Source of the DNA: Plectrocnemia conspersa
Taxonomy: Eukaryota > Arthropoda > Insecta > Trichoptera > Polycentropodidae
Assembly (NCBI GenBank): GCA_009617715.1
Contig: VTFK01000066.1
Coordinates: forward strand, 1,240,001 to 1,304,000
Direction: 5' to 3'
DNA length: 64,000 bases
Shown piece after piece: positions 1 through 11,967 of this stretch. The notes beneath the pieces were generated by a model, which was not told where the DNA came from, ran no database searches, and saw nothing but the letters and a program-made list of their open reading frames with translations. Made by a program: the position numbers and the translations under genes. Positions within the stretch are counted from its first letter, which is position 1; each line of letters starts with the position of its first letter.

Positions 1-556
1 TGTGTTTCCAATCGGGAAGATATTTTTGGCTAATCTCTCTATTGTCACGTGCGGGTACAAATCGGCAAAGACACGTATTTTGAGCAATTTGCGATAGTTA
101 CTGAAATTGGTAAATGTGCAATTATATGCTAAAATTATAAATTTAAAAAAACATTGTATTCATTTCATTTTAAGGAATTTGTTCTAAAAATATAGAGCAA
201 ATTAGAAGAAATGATTTGATTTTTAACTAGTTTTTTTTAATATTTTTCGGAAAAAATACGGGTTTTACAGCGCATATAAACAAAGTATGCAAAAAAATTG
301 TTTGTCAATGACATTTTTATTTATTTTTTATTGCAAAACTGACTACCATGATTTGACCGGTTTTCCATCTGCGTCATTATTGTCTATTGAATATTTTTTG
401 CATGTGTAATGTATGTATTTCGTTATATTATATTGAATATTATATTATATTCACTTTGAGGGATAACCCGAATTTTTAGGTTTAAAATGTGTTTGTACTT
501 GAAAATATTTTTTTATATAAGAATCCATTAAAGGCAATTTAAACATTGAAATAGAA
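1..556. other. A+T-rich non-coding stretch, nothing recognised
   Basis: No open frame, splice-signal pair, terminal repeat or motif stood out on either strand. Around 420-460 there are short TATTATAT/TTGAATAT runs typical of low-complexity insect DNA. Confidence 0.6.
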
Positions 557-737
557 ATGTTACTATTCATACTACATTGCAAGTGTACAGATTTCCTACC
601 CCTGCTGCTGCCATCCTTAGATCATAACGCTTCCGCCACTATATTTGACTTTGGGTACTACGCAATCTATATTTTCTTCTCCGACTCTTCGATGTACGTG
701 TATGTACTACACGCTGTTTTTGGGCGCACTCTAACCT

Positions 738-968
738 TCAATTTTTATTTATTTCTGAAAGCCACAGTTTCTGACGGGCTTTACAACTTTCGAGTCTCAC
801 ATTGTTGAGCTTTCTTCTCAATGGATAGCTATTCGTTTGCAGAGACTTTTCGACGATTTTTAAGGGACTCACTAACCAAGATTCGATCTTCCTGGACAGT
901 TGTCTTTCTTTATCTTTTAGTTTTTGGATTTGATTTGTAAGAAGCACATTCGTTGAACCGTTTCAAAT
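738..968 (-). pseudogene. Unidentified open frame, possibly a retroelement relic
   Basis: On the minus strand the frame is open for about 75 codons between an in-frame stop near 968 and a stop at 738. It has no useful ATG at its start; the first plausible codon near 947 is GTG. The peptide is highly charged and helix-like (for example KLKDKERQLSRKIESW), followed by RRKLNNVRLESCKARQKLW, which looks more protein-like than most chance frames here. Charged helical segments of this kind occur in retroelement Gag-type proteins, but I do not recognise a family. Local GC is higher than in the flanks (about 560-950). It could equally be a chance frame. Confidence 0.2.
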
Positions 969-2329
969 AATTTTGTGTGTCGTGAACAATTAATGTGTTT
1001 TGTGATTTCCGATATATTATATTTGATCTCTTAGCCTCACTTAAATCGATTTTTTTTAATTTTTTTATAATGTTTATTATATATTTAAAATAAATAATTA
1101 ATTAAAAAATATATATAATATAACAAGAAATAAAAAAAATAACTTTCGCATAGGCGAGATTGAACAATACGACTTTCAATCTATTTTAAAACTCAAGTGA
1201 GCAATAAAAAACGACAAATTACCTTGTTTAATTTTCAAAATTACCTGCTAAATATTTCGGGCAGACTATGCACTTGTAAAGAGTTACATACCATTTTAAA
1301 TGGTGGCCCATACTTATGATAAAAGCAGCACAGAATTAATGGTTCGTCTGTGATTATTTTGATCATACTGAAACGCTTTGGATTTGGACTTTTTGTACTA
1401 GATTTACAATAAGAATGTTATTATTATTAATAATAATAATATAGTATATAGAAAATTGATTTAATATATGTCTCACTAATAGCCTCAAATCTGATTTAAA
1501 AAATCATATTATTTATTGCACGCTAATGGATTTCAGCTTCATCCATTTTCACGTTCAGCTATTTATTTTTGTGATACCCACGCAAAAGCAAACCCTGACA
1601 CCGTTGCCAAACGCTAATTGAATTACCATCAAGCATGGTGCTAATTCCATTTGCTGATTCGGTTCGAATCCCGCGTAAACACCTAGATGCATATGCAGCG
1701 CCGATTGCGCAAGCGAGCGCCGAGTCTAAAGGGTTAAAACGTTACCCATACCATTTTTATCCTCTGAAATCTTAATTGAATCTAATGCTACTATACGAGT
1801 ATATACTACATACATACGTATAGAAAAAACGCCGTCATTTTTGAATAACCCAATTAAGAAGCTGCCATGTGATATGGATCTAAATTAATTAGACTAAAAC
1901 TTGACGCGTAATGAGGTTTAGAATTTAACGAGCGTTTAATATAGCTTAACTTGAGCAATTTTAAAAATTATGATAAATTTAATTAGCATGCTTGCAAAAT
2001 TTTATGTGTGTTGTTGAATATATGTACATACATATGTATCTTTAAACCATGATTCTTAGAATCAATTTAAGATGCATCTCGTGTTGGAATAAATAAATTA
2101 ACCCTGTGCTTCCAGCGTAACAGACTTTAAAATAAAACAAGTAAAAATACATAAGGATGCATTCTGAATGCTTAAACTTTTATATACAAATTATGTATAT
2201 ATGTGTATTTAACCGTAAAGATTGATTTGATATATACGTAATATTAAAGGGATATACTGCACTTTTATCTATAATTTTAAAACATATGTCCCAATATATA
2301 AATCGATTTTTTTATATTTTAATCGATCA
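969..2329. other. A+T-rich non-coding stretch with one GC-richer patch
   Basis: Mostly A+T-rich filler, with an ATT/TAA trinucleotide run near 1420-1440. The patch at 1560-1735 is GC-richer. It holds a perfect tRNA-type B-box (GGTTCGAATCC, 1661-1671) but no acceptable A-box 44 bp upstream. It also carries an AAAGGGTTAA end at 1723-1732 that resembles a piggyBac-type terminus without a visible partner. No gene is supported. Confidence 0.5.
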
Positions 2330-2470
2330 TCAAAATGCTAGTGACTTTGATTTCAGTCTGATGTTTTATTGTTTATTTAGTGGTTGTTGATTGTGTTAGC
2401 ATTGTTGTAATTCAGCGAATGCCTGCCATGTGGTAACAAAGGATTTACAATAATATAAATTATAATGTTA
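2330..2470 (+). repeat. Dispersed repeat family F, copy 1
   Basis: Shares ordered blocks with 16440-16545 and 26655-26765: an AGTCTGATGT/AGTCTGGTTT block, a GTTGATTGTGTT block (2384-2395 here), then ACAAAGG followed by TTTACAATAAT. The same order and orientation in three places makes chance similarity unlikely. The A+T-rich 3' part (TTTACAATAATATAAATTATAATG here) resembles the tail of a short retroposon. The class is not known; SINE is the simplest reading. Confidence 0.5.
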
Positions 2471-3479
2471 TGAATTAAATTTACAGAGAAAAAGTTGAAA
2501 TTAATTATAAAAGTATACATGTATTGTTTTTTTATATATTGTTTTTAAATATGATACATTACATATGCGTGTATACAAAAAACGTTCATTCATAGATAAT
2601 ATCTCGAATATATGTAAATTAGGTGCTGAAGTATAAAATATGAAAAAAAAACGCTTTCATTGATTGCTTTTAATCTACCATAAAAACACAGGTAAGACCA
2701 TAATGCCCACGCCAAAAAAACGGTGAAATTTTAACCTTGCAATAATACCTCTACAACTAAACGGTTTCCGTTAACAAAAAATGCGACGTTATCGCATAGT
2801 AAATATTTAGAACCAAGGCCGACAAAAATCCGATTTCTTCAAACAATTGCGAAAAAAATATGTAACACGGAAGATAAGGTAGAATTTCTTCTTTTTTGTG
2901 AGCGAGTGCTGAATTTGGGCAATAAATTTTAGAAAATAAATTCCTGTGCGCCAAGAGAACAATATTTCTCGACAAAGAATGTGCGGATTTATTGTAACGA
3001 ATATTTATTTGTTACACTACGTTTTTCATATGTAAGAGCAAATTATTATTAAGATGTTTAGTTTATCAGTTAGTTTGATTATTTATATAAAATGTCACTT
3101 ATTTAAATTCATAACATAGATCTGCTTATTACTTTATACATTATTCATGCTAAGCACAGGTCTTACAATTGTCATTTTTACAAAGAGCTTTTAGTCTGGA
3201 TAGACCCAGACAAAGCAGTAATTTAATTTCCGTTTTGTACATCACTGTCGCGTTTCGTTTGTGCATGTTAAGAGTTAAATCCTGGAGAGCTGACCAAAGA
3301 TTCTCAATTTTTTAAGTAAGGCCAAAAAATAATATTTATGAACCCATTATGTAGATTTCTGTATAAAAGGTTTTTTATTATTGCAATTTTTTTTGTAGGA
3401 TATTTTTCATTTTATAGGATTTCATAAACAATTAATATTTGTTCACTTTTTCCTTAATGAGTTTTTTAACGGAGTTCCA
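2471..3479. other. A+T-rich non-coding stretch
   Basis: No gene recognised. A short moderate-GC piece at 3180-3310 contains a few codons open on either strand, but no domain could be identified. Confidence 0.5.
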
Positions 3480-5010
3480 TATATTTAATTTTTTTGATTT
3501 GTTGCAATTTTGAATCAAGTTTCATGTCTGTATAATTAAAACTAAGGTAGTTATCGTGTACTTAAATTTTGTTATAACTCACATAAATACATAAAATTGG
3601 TTTTTTTCATTTTTATAAAATATTTCTAACCATTTTAGTGTATTTTACTTTTTGATTAATTTTTTATTCAATTATAAAACATTTTTTTTCTCTCCAAATT
3701 TTTTAAATGAATATTCATATTTTATATACAATTTAAAATTAAAATATTTTTTACCATATTATTATTTTCTATGATTTTTTAATGAAGTTGTGAAATTTTA
3801 AAACAAGATCGCGGACCAGACTAGCTAACAAACTTAAATGAGATATGAGATGAATAACAAGATCTATTTTTGTAACAAGTTTTATGTCAATATAGTAAAA
3901 ACTATGATTGTTATCGTCTCCTCAAAAATTTACATAGATTACTGATAAGTTCTATAAAAAAAAAAAATTATTTTTTAATTTAAATTTATATTTTCGAAAG
4001 TTTTTTACCACTTGTGGAGTTAATGTGTTTTAATAGCTGCTGTTTATGTTAAGCCAAAATATTTATATTATCGGTTCTTAAAATAAGTTTTATGACGATA
4101 TCATTCGTGTCCTTAAAATCCCACATAATTTACTAAAAAATGTAACACAATGCTTTTAATTTAATTTTTTTCTTATATTTTTTACGGTTTGATTTACCTA
4201 TGTCTTGAATATTTTAAAAAAAGTTAATTTTTTAACAAAAGATGGCTGTTTAAATCGGCTAATAAATTTAACCAAGATATTTCTAAAATCTATGTATTTA
4301 AAAAATATATTTTATGACAATTAAAATAATAGTATAGGTAAAATAATATTAAAATAATAGTATAACGATATCATTCGTGTTCTCAAAAAATTTTTTGGTA
4401 ACGATGACTGCCATAGTTTTAATCATATCGACATGAAATTTAAAGTTTGTTTCTGTAAATATCTTGGCTAAGATTTTTAGTCAACCTGATCTGTCATTTT
4501 GTTTTAAAATTGCGACTATTCAAAAAAATAAAACATCTTAACCCCTTTGCAAAAAATATTAAAAGTTAATAAAGTAAAAAATCATTTATGAATTAGTAGA
4601 AAAACATTAAAAAAAACACGAATGGCATCATGAATTTTATTGTCATGAAACTTATTTTAAAAATAAATCTTATAAATATCTCTGTAAAGTTCATTAGCCA
4701 GTTAGATCATTTTTCAAAATAATGGCAATTCAAAACATAATTGTAATTCCGTTAAAAAGTCTTTTACTCAAGCAAAAAACGCTAGGAAATAGAAATTAAA
4801 TTTTAAAAAATTAATAATATTTAAAAAAATGTTTTTTTTTACATTTTTTCCTAATTGTGGAGATGTAACGAAATTAAAGAAAGGTAATCATATCGACATG
4901 AAATCTTAAATTAGCTTCTGTAGATATTTCGGCTAAATTATTTAGTCAAGTGAAATATGATTTCAAAATGGTAGCTCTATAAAAAAAAACAAATTAAAAA
5001 ATCACAGAAA
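3480..5010. repeat. Family C repeat block arranged as an inverted array
   Basis: Between about 3500 and 4380 the sequence carries minus-oriented family C units: TTTCATGTCTGTATAATT then GTTATCGTGT near 3521-3560, TTTTATGTCAATATAG then GTTATCGTCTCCTC near 3881-3930, and further pieces at 4085-4115 and 4365-4385. From about 4397 the units are plus-oriented: GACTGCCATAGTTTTAATCA then TATCGACATGAAA at 4406-4437, a second unit with GTCATGAAACTTATTTT at 4642, and a third with TATCGACATGAAA at 4890. Plus units repeat every 220-245 bp. Each continues with an ATCTTGGCTAAG...TTAGCCAG block and an AAAATGGCNGCTATT-like block. The orientation switch near 4390 makes the region a large imperfect inverted repeat. 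It has no coding potential and an unknown class. Confidence 0.6.
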
Positions 5011-5449
5011 TATTTTAAAAATATAAATTATTTTTTTTAATTGCTGATAGCAAAAAATAGAAAATAGTAGAGTAATAAAATGTTTTATAATATATATATC
5101 ATACTAAAACAATATAAAAATAAAAAAAAAAAATTTTTACACACTTTCATTATATATAATATTTACATATATTGAAATTTATCTCAATTTTGTGTCATTT
5201 TTAAGTGAAATATAATTTTATTTAATTTTCTACTAAAACGAAACGATTTTTAATTTAGAATAAAATGTATAATGTATGTAAAATTTATATAACCTAACAT
5301 TTTATTATTATAAAGTACAACAATGCTATTTAGGATTAATATTATTTAAATTGAATTATCAAATATTATTTGAATAACACTAGTAAGTATGTTTAATTTT
5401 AAATATTTTTCATATGAAAAGACATATAATAAATTTATTTAATAGCAAT
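5011..5449. other. Very A+T-rich non-coding stretch
   Basis: Poly-A/T and TATATA runs only (for example 5085-5160). Nothing else is seen. Confidence 0.6.
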
Positions 5450-6010
5450 AAAATACCGGAATGACGAGGACATGGTGAGGTTACATGTGCTATAGCTATA
5501 TAGAGTTGAAATCTCACAAATATGGTTCGAAGATCTTCATCACTCTTTATACGAGCATCGTTTAGATATCGAGAGTCGACGAGATAACAGCCTCCACACA
5601 AAGGGTCCTTCGGTTCGGTTACCTGAGCCCCTGAGACTGTTGTGCAGACAATTTCGGTGGAATTTACCATTTACCTGTGCGTCGGGTGATTTACAGGTGA
5701 GGACCGAATTGAATAATCGAACGAACCAAACTGGCGATAAATTAGAGTGATTTAATGAAGAAGGTTATAAGCAAGCGAAAGTGGCAGAATAAATTATGCA
5801 AGGATTCAAAGGAGTACTCGAGTAATAGAAACACTTTATAATCATTAGCGAACCGAACAAGAACAAAGGTAATTGATTAAATTATTTATTAAGCGAACGC
5901 GAGATAAGACATACAGCCAGGGGTGGTGAACAATTGGTTAAAGGAGTGATTTCATTTACGGGGCGCGGACTTTGATACTGTTACGAGACAATCAGTGGCA
6001 CTCAACAGTC
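5450..6010 (-). other. Moderate-GC unique segment with an unidentified minus frame
   Basis: This segment is clearly GC-richer than its neighbours. On the minus strand an ATG at 5668-5670 opens an 86-codon frame ending at 5410. Its first half looks protein-like (TEPKDPLCGGCYLVDSRY, ending in a hydrophobic stretch). A potential splice donor (GGGGCTCAG followed by GTAACC) lies inside it, about 50 bases downstream of the ATG. On the minus strand the far edge begins TGTTGAGTGCC, which could be the start of a long terminal repeat, but no second LTR, primer-binding site or polyprotein was found. Function is unknown; it could be a TE fragment, an unannotated exon or chance. Confidence 0.25.
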
Positions 6011-6439
6011 TTATAATGATAAAAAATAATTTTACAATTTAAAATTAGTTTTTTTTTTAATAAAAAATCATGTTTTTATTATAATAATACTTTAGGTAGT
6101 TGGCAGAATATTAGAGAAGGTAGAACAAGTTTAATACGAGAGTTCCGCCGCCTAGTTGCATTAAATTTGCTTTACTCTAAAATTTGTTCCGCTTCAACGT
6201 GTATTCCGTTCACTACCTGAATTATCTTAAAAAAATAGTAAAATATGATTAAATACTTCATGAAATAATAAATTAACCATTTATTGTGCCGTGAAACTAT
6301 TGGTTTAATGATATTTTTTCATATGTATAGATATGTATTAATTTAATTTTTAATTTTTCAATAGCAAATATTGTTTGTGTTGAATCTGACGAGACATAAG
6401 TGCGATTTTTTTGCAATATTAAATATACATACTATGTAT
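6011..6439. other. A+T-rich non-coding stretch
   Basis: A poly-T tract near 6050 and low-complexity A+T sequence; no feature recognised. Confidence 0.5.
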
Positions 6440-6800
6440 ATTAAGTGTCTGTTCTTGTCGTAGGTGTAGTCGTATCAAAGATCGTGTTGAACTCTTGATA
6501 TTTAGGTGACTTTTAAAGGAATAAGATCCAAAAATAAAAAAAGCGACTGCTCTTCTCGTGTTCGATCGAGTCGATGTAGCTTATTTGTTCCAAGCTAGAA
6601 GCGAAGTGATGGTTCTTGGTGAAGTTCAGAAAGAAGTGTTTCAGTACGGCAACGTTTTGGTTCATATACATTTGGGAAAAGACTTACGTCCTTTCTAGTC
6701 CTCGGTCCTCTGAATAAATTTAATGATTTGGGGAGGAACCAGACTCTTTCCTTTTGCCAAATAAATAATATGTTAGACTGAATGGCTGCGTAACGGTAGA
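6440..6800 (+). repeat. Dispersed repeat family D, copy 1
   Basis: Shares at least four ordered blocks with 20010-20300 and 46255-46600: GTATCAAAGATCGTGTTGAA (6472), AAGCGAAGTGATGG (6599), a CATATACATTTGGG-type block (6663), and GGAACCAGACTCTTTCC followed by TTTTGCCAAA (6735-6762). GC content is above the surroundings. There is no long open frame, no terminal inverted repeat and no target duplication that I can see. It is probably a non-autonomous transposable element family of about 300-350 bp; its class is unknown. Confidence 0.6.
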
Positions 6801-8149
6801 TTCGAAATCGTTAAAAGCTTGCAAATCGTTCTCTGGCGCTGTGTTTTTTTGTGTGAATTAAATAATATTCTAAGTTTAAATTACAAAATAATATTAAGTT
6901 GATATTTTAGCAAAACAATAATGTGCAATAAATTTATATTTAGATATAAATGCGAGATGGATCGTTTGTGTTGTGGCTCTGCGTTGTAAAACTTACAATT
7001 CGTTTCGAAGCTTGAGCTTAGTACTAGTGACTTAAGGATGTGGCCTGATTGAATTAAATTTAACGATCGAAGTGGAAAGTGCTTTTCTCCGGATTTAACT
7101 GTGCCAACCTGAAAGTTTATGTGCTGATTTCAATTGAGCTTCAATGGTGGTGAGTTCAGGGCTTTTTCAAGTAATGAATTTTGCGTTTGGGCTTGAGTTT
7201 CAAAGTATTCATTATTTTTAACTCATCGAATATCGAATTGTAAACGATACAATATTATATTATATTTGTGAAGTTACTAGTTTATTTTTTATTAGTAGTG
7301 CTAACTCTTAACTGATTTTCAAAAGAAGCCAATTCCTCTTACATAGAATATGGCTATTTATTTTAAAATGTGCAAAGCATAACAGATTTACGAAAATGCG
7401 CTCTGCATATAGAAAAAATGGTTATTTTAATAAATAACTCTAGATAGACTCAAAATGAAACATTATTTCGATTCAAAACATCAATAAAAAAAATTCACAG
7501 CTGCACAATATTAACTTGGAAATATGAGTAATTTATGAAATTTCGGCACTTATTAATAATAAGAAAATAAATTTCAAAAAAAAATTTATTGACAAAAAAA
7601 TGACTTGCATTGTTTTCATACACAAAGACAATAAATAATAATACACAAAGAAAAGTTTCTGAAATACTTAAAAAGACACTATCTTGGTGTCTGAGAGACA
7701 AATCATTAATTGCGCCGGAAAGATAATTTTAGCGTCATATCGCAATAAAACATTTTTGAATCAATACAATTTTAATTATTCAAATATTAAAAATATACCA
7801 TTGGAAACAAAACTTTACTATGTGAATGTCACATTGTACTAGCAAACAATCTTTTATCTACCCATTAATATAAAATCTTATGTAAATAATGATAATGTTT
7901 GTTGAAATTACTGTCTCATATAGTTTTTACATTGTATTTATTATTACAAGCATATAAAACTGTTAATTACTGTATTATCTAAACTGTTATCAACTAGAAC
8001 AAACTAATGCATGCAGCATAGACCTTCAATTGGTAACTCAACCAGCAATTGAGGAAATACGCCTCGTGCATAAAATACACTATTATACTTGCATATCTAT
8101 TACTAATATTATTATTATTACATACATACATACACGTCCATATTTCTTA
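6801..8149. other. Non-coding stretch, mostly A+T-rich
   Basis: 6830-7210 has somewhat higher GC without an identifiable frame. 7210-8100 is A+T-rich, and a short ATT/CATA microsatellite sits at 8107-8130. No gene or repeat was recognised. Confidence 0.5.
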
Positions 8150-8480
8150 TCAGTCCAAGTCCACACTTCCTGACTTCACAGCATAAATTCCGCGTTAAAA
8201 TTCGCCCAGGTATTCGTCACCTCACTCCGTTCAACGTCCTGGCGATTCCCTTCTTCGGCTTTCAATCGGGCGGCCGTAAATCAGCGGCGGCAAACCGCGG
8301 GGCGCGTGCCGACCGCGGCCCCTCATAAATTATTACATTATTATATATATCGCTCGGCTCGTAAATTACGCATAGATTTCTTTTTGGCGCATCGAGAAAA
8401 TCGTAAATTTTGTACGGCGAGAAAGGACCTTTTAAATCAAGCGAAATCGTAAATGTTTAACTCTGTTGAGCGGCACACTT
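8150..8480. promoter_or_regulatory. CpG-rich island, candidate regulatory element
   Basis: This is the most GC- and CpG-rich unique sequence in the window, with CGGGCGGCCG, CAGCGGCGGC, CCGCGGGGCGCG and GACCGCGGCC within about 80 bp (8265-8322). It is followed by CTCATAAATTATTACATTA and several CG-containing A+T-rich motifs. No frame longer than a few dozen codons is present. In A+T-rich insect genomes such islands are often conserved enhancers or promoters, but this is inference from composition alone. Confidence 0.3.
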
Positions 8481-9899
8481 TTGATGAATTTATGAGCGTG
8501 GTAATCATTTCAACTGATCTGTTCATTATTAATATATGTTTAAAATTGATTACCAAAAAATATTGGAATTCTAGATTATAAGTAGATAAGGAGCGGTGTC
8601 GAATCTGTTGAAGATTTAGAGTAATTTATCTATTTTATAAATCTTATAAATACAATATTAATTATGAATTAATTACAAGTAAAATATTTTTAGATTTTTT
8701 TAATGAAATATGCTACATATTGTAAACAAATATAATTTTAAGGTAAATTTCGAGTTTTAGATTTCAAATTATGATTTTTCAAGTTAAAAAATTGTTTTTT
8801 TTAACGAAATTTTGTTATATAGCACAACCAAGTTATTTTTTATATCACATTTATAATATAATGAAAATTATTAAAAGTGGTAATTCAATCGATTTTTTAT
8901 TGAAAATATATAAGGAAAAATAAATCATAAATTTAAAACACATTAAGTTAAATTCCATTTCCTAAGGGTTTCATATCAATACAAGGTATATGCTTGTAAT
9001 TATTTATGTGAATTATAACACAAATAAAATAAATCACAGCTATAATGATTTTTTTATTTAAAGAAATTTAGATTCAAATCAAATGTTTCAATTTTTACTT
9101 AAATTATATGTTAGGTAATAACATGTTATTCTTAATAATAATGACATTTAACTATAAGTATTTTATTAGGTATAAATTAAACTATAAATTCAGAATATTT
9201 TTTACTTTGAAATGAAAAAAAAGTGAAATATAATTAATTATATTTTGGATTCCAATATTATTATTTTTTAAGAGTACTATTCTTAATGGATGCGAGACAA
9301 GTTTTCGTTGTAAAGTTTCTAAATGCTGTTGACAGCGATATTCTCTCCCATTAATACTTGTCTTCAGACATTATTCATCAAAATGTGTATGTATTTATAT
9401 TTTAACTTATTAAGATGTATAACAAACTTAAGGATTAATAAGAATTTCATTTCCTATGTAGTAATATTTACACTTAATTTTATTTGTAATTAAAACAATA
9501 TATGATTAAGTTATAAAATCAGCAATTAAATTGATGTGGTGGTAAATAAAAAAAAATTTCAACAGAAATTTTTTATAACATAAATCTAGTAATAAAAAAT
9601 CAGGGTGTACATATTATTTAAAGTTTTTGTCAAAATTCAGAGTTTTTCAATGAATTTAACTTAAATTTTCTAAAGCGTCATTAAAAATATGTAAACTTAT
9701 AGAACAGTGCTCAAATTGTGACATTTTTGCTATTAAATTAATTAAAATTAATTTCAAGAAAACTTGAAGCTTATTAGATTTTCTGTAAAATTTTGATGTT
9801 GAAAAAATGTATACCAAGATCTATATATAATAGAATACAAAGAATCAACCAGAGAAAAAACCTAGCATATAAAATAATGCAGTAAAAATCATACAAAAG
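8481..9899. other. A+T-rich non-coding stretch
   Basis: Long low-complexity A+T sequence. No frame, repeat family or terminal repeat was recognised. Confidence 0.55.
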
Positions 9900-9929
9900 C
9901 ATATGTTGAGCACAACAAATTATTGCGCA

Positions 9930-10350
9930 AAGCGCAATACGCTATCAGGGGATCTGTACAAATCTTCGCCTATGCAGATGACATAGATATGTAGCAAGGT
10001 CAAAACAGGCACTAATAAAAGTCTTCAACGTTTTTGAGTCATCAGCCAAGTTAATATACATGAGAATTACCGAGTGGAAAACAATATACATGCCGGCTAT
10101 TGCCCAACATCATCCTGAAAATATCCAAATAAATGAGTATTCTTTCGAGTGTGTGAACAGTTTTATATATCAAGGAAGTATAGGAAGAATATAAAAAAGC
10201 AAAGACCCATTTTGGATTGGATGACAATGAAGATATTTCCATGGAATGAGTTATAGAAGACGATTAAAAATATGTATTTTGATTTAATTTATCAAGAAAA
10301 AATATACGACTAAAGCAGTTTCCATAAAAAGATTTTTACAAAACATGTTA
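9930..10350 (+). pseudogene. RTE-like non-LTR retrotransposon reverse transcriptase, dead fragment
   Basis: The plus strand encodes the palm-domain core of an endonuclease/reverse transcriptase of the RTE type. SVQIFAYADDID carries the catalytic YADD box at 9971-9982. After a one-base frame change just past it come VARSKQALIKVFNVFESSAK, KLIYMRITEWKTIYMPA, and HPENIQINEYSFECVNSFIY. In this family the block FEYVxxFxYLGS follows the palm, and the degraded continuation (SMExVIxRRLKIC) fits the next conserved block. Known role of the family: target-primed reverse transcription of its own RNA in the nucleus. This copy has stops, a frameshift right at the catalytic box, no endonuclease domain and no intact 5' end, so it is inactive. 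Similarity fades after about 10350. Confidence 0.75.
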
Positions 10351-11967
10351 GATTACAGATTCTATAGACTAGTATAGTCCAATATCGTTTGATCCAATCA
10401 AAAACATCGCGTGGGAGAACATAACAAGGCAAGGCCGATTTTTAGACCCACGCCCGTTCCCATGGCTACTCAAATTTGGAAATCCGCGAAGAATTCTTGT
10501 TTGGTACTATATTGAAAAACGAAATTATCAAAGTCAAAGTAGAAGATTAAAATTATCACTTCGTGCATGACAAGGTCGCTTCTAGGTGCGTAAGTGTGTT
10601 TTTTAGTTAATTAATTTGCTTTTCAATGCCGGTTTTAAATTCAACGTTTATGGTCACGCTTGAGTTTTGTTCATAATCGAAAAAATAGTACTTGAAATTG
10701 ATGTGCAACCTCGACTGTTCTATGAGGAACTAAGCCCTAAAACTTTTCAGTAGAGTTGATTCTAAGCCCTGTTGGTGTAATAATCCAAATCGTGCCACAT
10801 CACATATTTTTAAATTTAATATTTCTAAGATCTGAGATTTTATATGAACATTAAAAAAAATATTTTTAATTTAAATTAACAGTTTAGGCACCATTTATAA
10901 ATTTAAATCTGAACCACAGGAGGAAAAAAGGTCCGTTTATTTTTTATATTATTTTAATATCTATTATAAAACACTATTTAATATTTTTATATATTATTTT
11001 TAATTTGTATATGAAAGGTGTTGATCAAGGCAATCAATACCGAGCATGTTTCCCAATATTTCGATAAACAATGGAATAAACAAAAAATGTGTTTTTTTTT
11101 AAAATTTATTTCAATGCGCATTGTTTAATTCGTTACGCGTCAATCAACATGTGAATCTTAATAGCAAAATTAAATTTAAAATTTTCTTTCGAGTAAGGCT
11201 TAGATGCAGAATTTAGTGGAACTATCGATTCTAAAGATATTGCATCACATATTGATGTGCCCGTGCTGTCGATCCACCAGAAAGGCTTTCGGATAAGCTG
11301 TAAAATCATCAGCCAATACAAATAAATAGTGGGGAGAAATGTGTGAGAAGAAAATTTAGTGTTTGTTCTGCACATGGAATGAGGAAAGATACAATATACA
11401 TGTGCAGAATTTGTGAAGTGAAAGCGTAAATAATAAAAATAAATATAAACATTGATATAGTGTGGTTTTTTTAGTGTAGTGATAAAAATAAATGTGTCTG
11501 TGACAGTTGTAAGCAGAAAAAGAACGCCGAAAAATTTGGTGAGTGCAAATTATATTTTATTATAAATTATGTATACAAGCATTTAACCATACATATTATT
11601 AAATTATATTAATCTAAAAGGCGCAAAAATATTTTTTTTAAATATTTTCCATAATGGCGATAATTTATCCGCATCGTAGCTTTCCCCCCCTAATTTATTA
11701 ATCTGTGAATCATTTTTTTTCCAAATGGTGAGGAGGAAATATCAAAATAACAAACACTAAGTAAAAATATTCGTAAATTGATAGATGCTATTTCCTGAAA
11801 GTTCTTTGATTACTGTGATATATATTTATCTACACATACCTTAACGTTTTTAATTTTTAATTATGCAATAATATACAGAATTTCAGGTGGAAAAACTTTG
11901 TTAATTAATGTGCTATCAACCGCGGATGTTTCGAATTATTTTGACTGAATTGATTTTATATTTATAT
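10351..11967. other. Non-coding stretch between two retrotransposon relics
   Basis: 10380-10760 is GC-richer and may be the decayed 3' part of the RTE-like relic, but no motif supports this. 11133-11375 holds an 80-codon minus frame of unrecognised composition. The rest is A+T-rich. Confidence 0.4.

Noticed and set aside
557..808. 83-codon plus-strand frame
   Set aside because: Hydrophobic, composition-driven and antiparallel to the somewhat more protein-like minus frame at 738-968.
1600..1735. tRNA or second SINE head at the perfect B-box
   Set aside because: No acceptable A-box at class I or class II spacing and no stems form. A lone B-box of 11 bases is weak evidence.
5450..6010. LTR retrotransposon (minus-strand TGTTGAGTGCC start)
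   Set aside because: No second LTR, no primer-binding site, no polypurine tract and no Gag/Pol residues were found.
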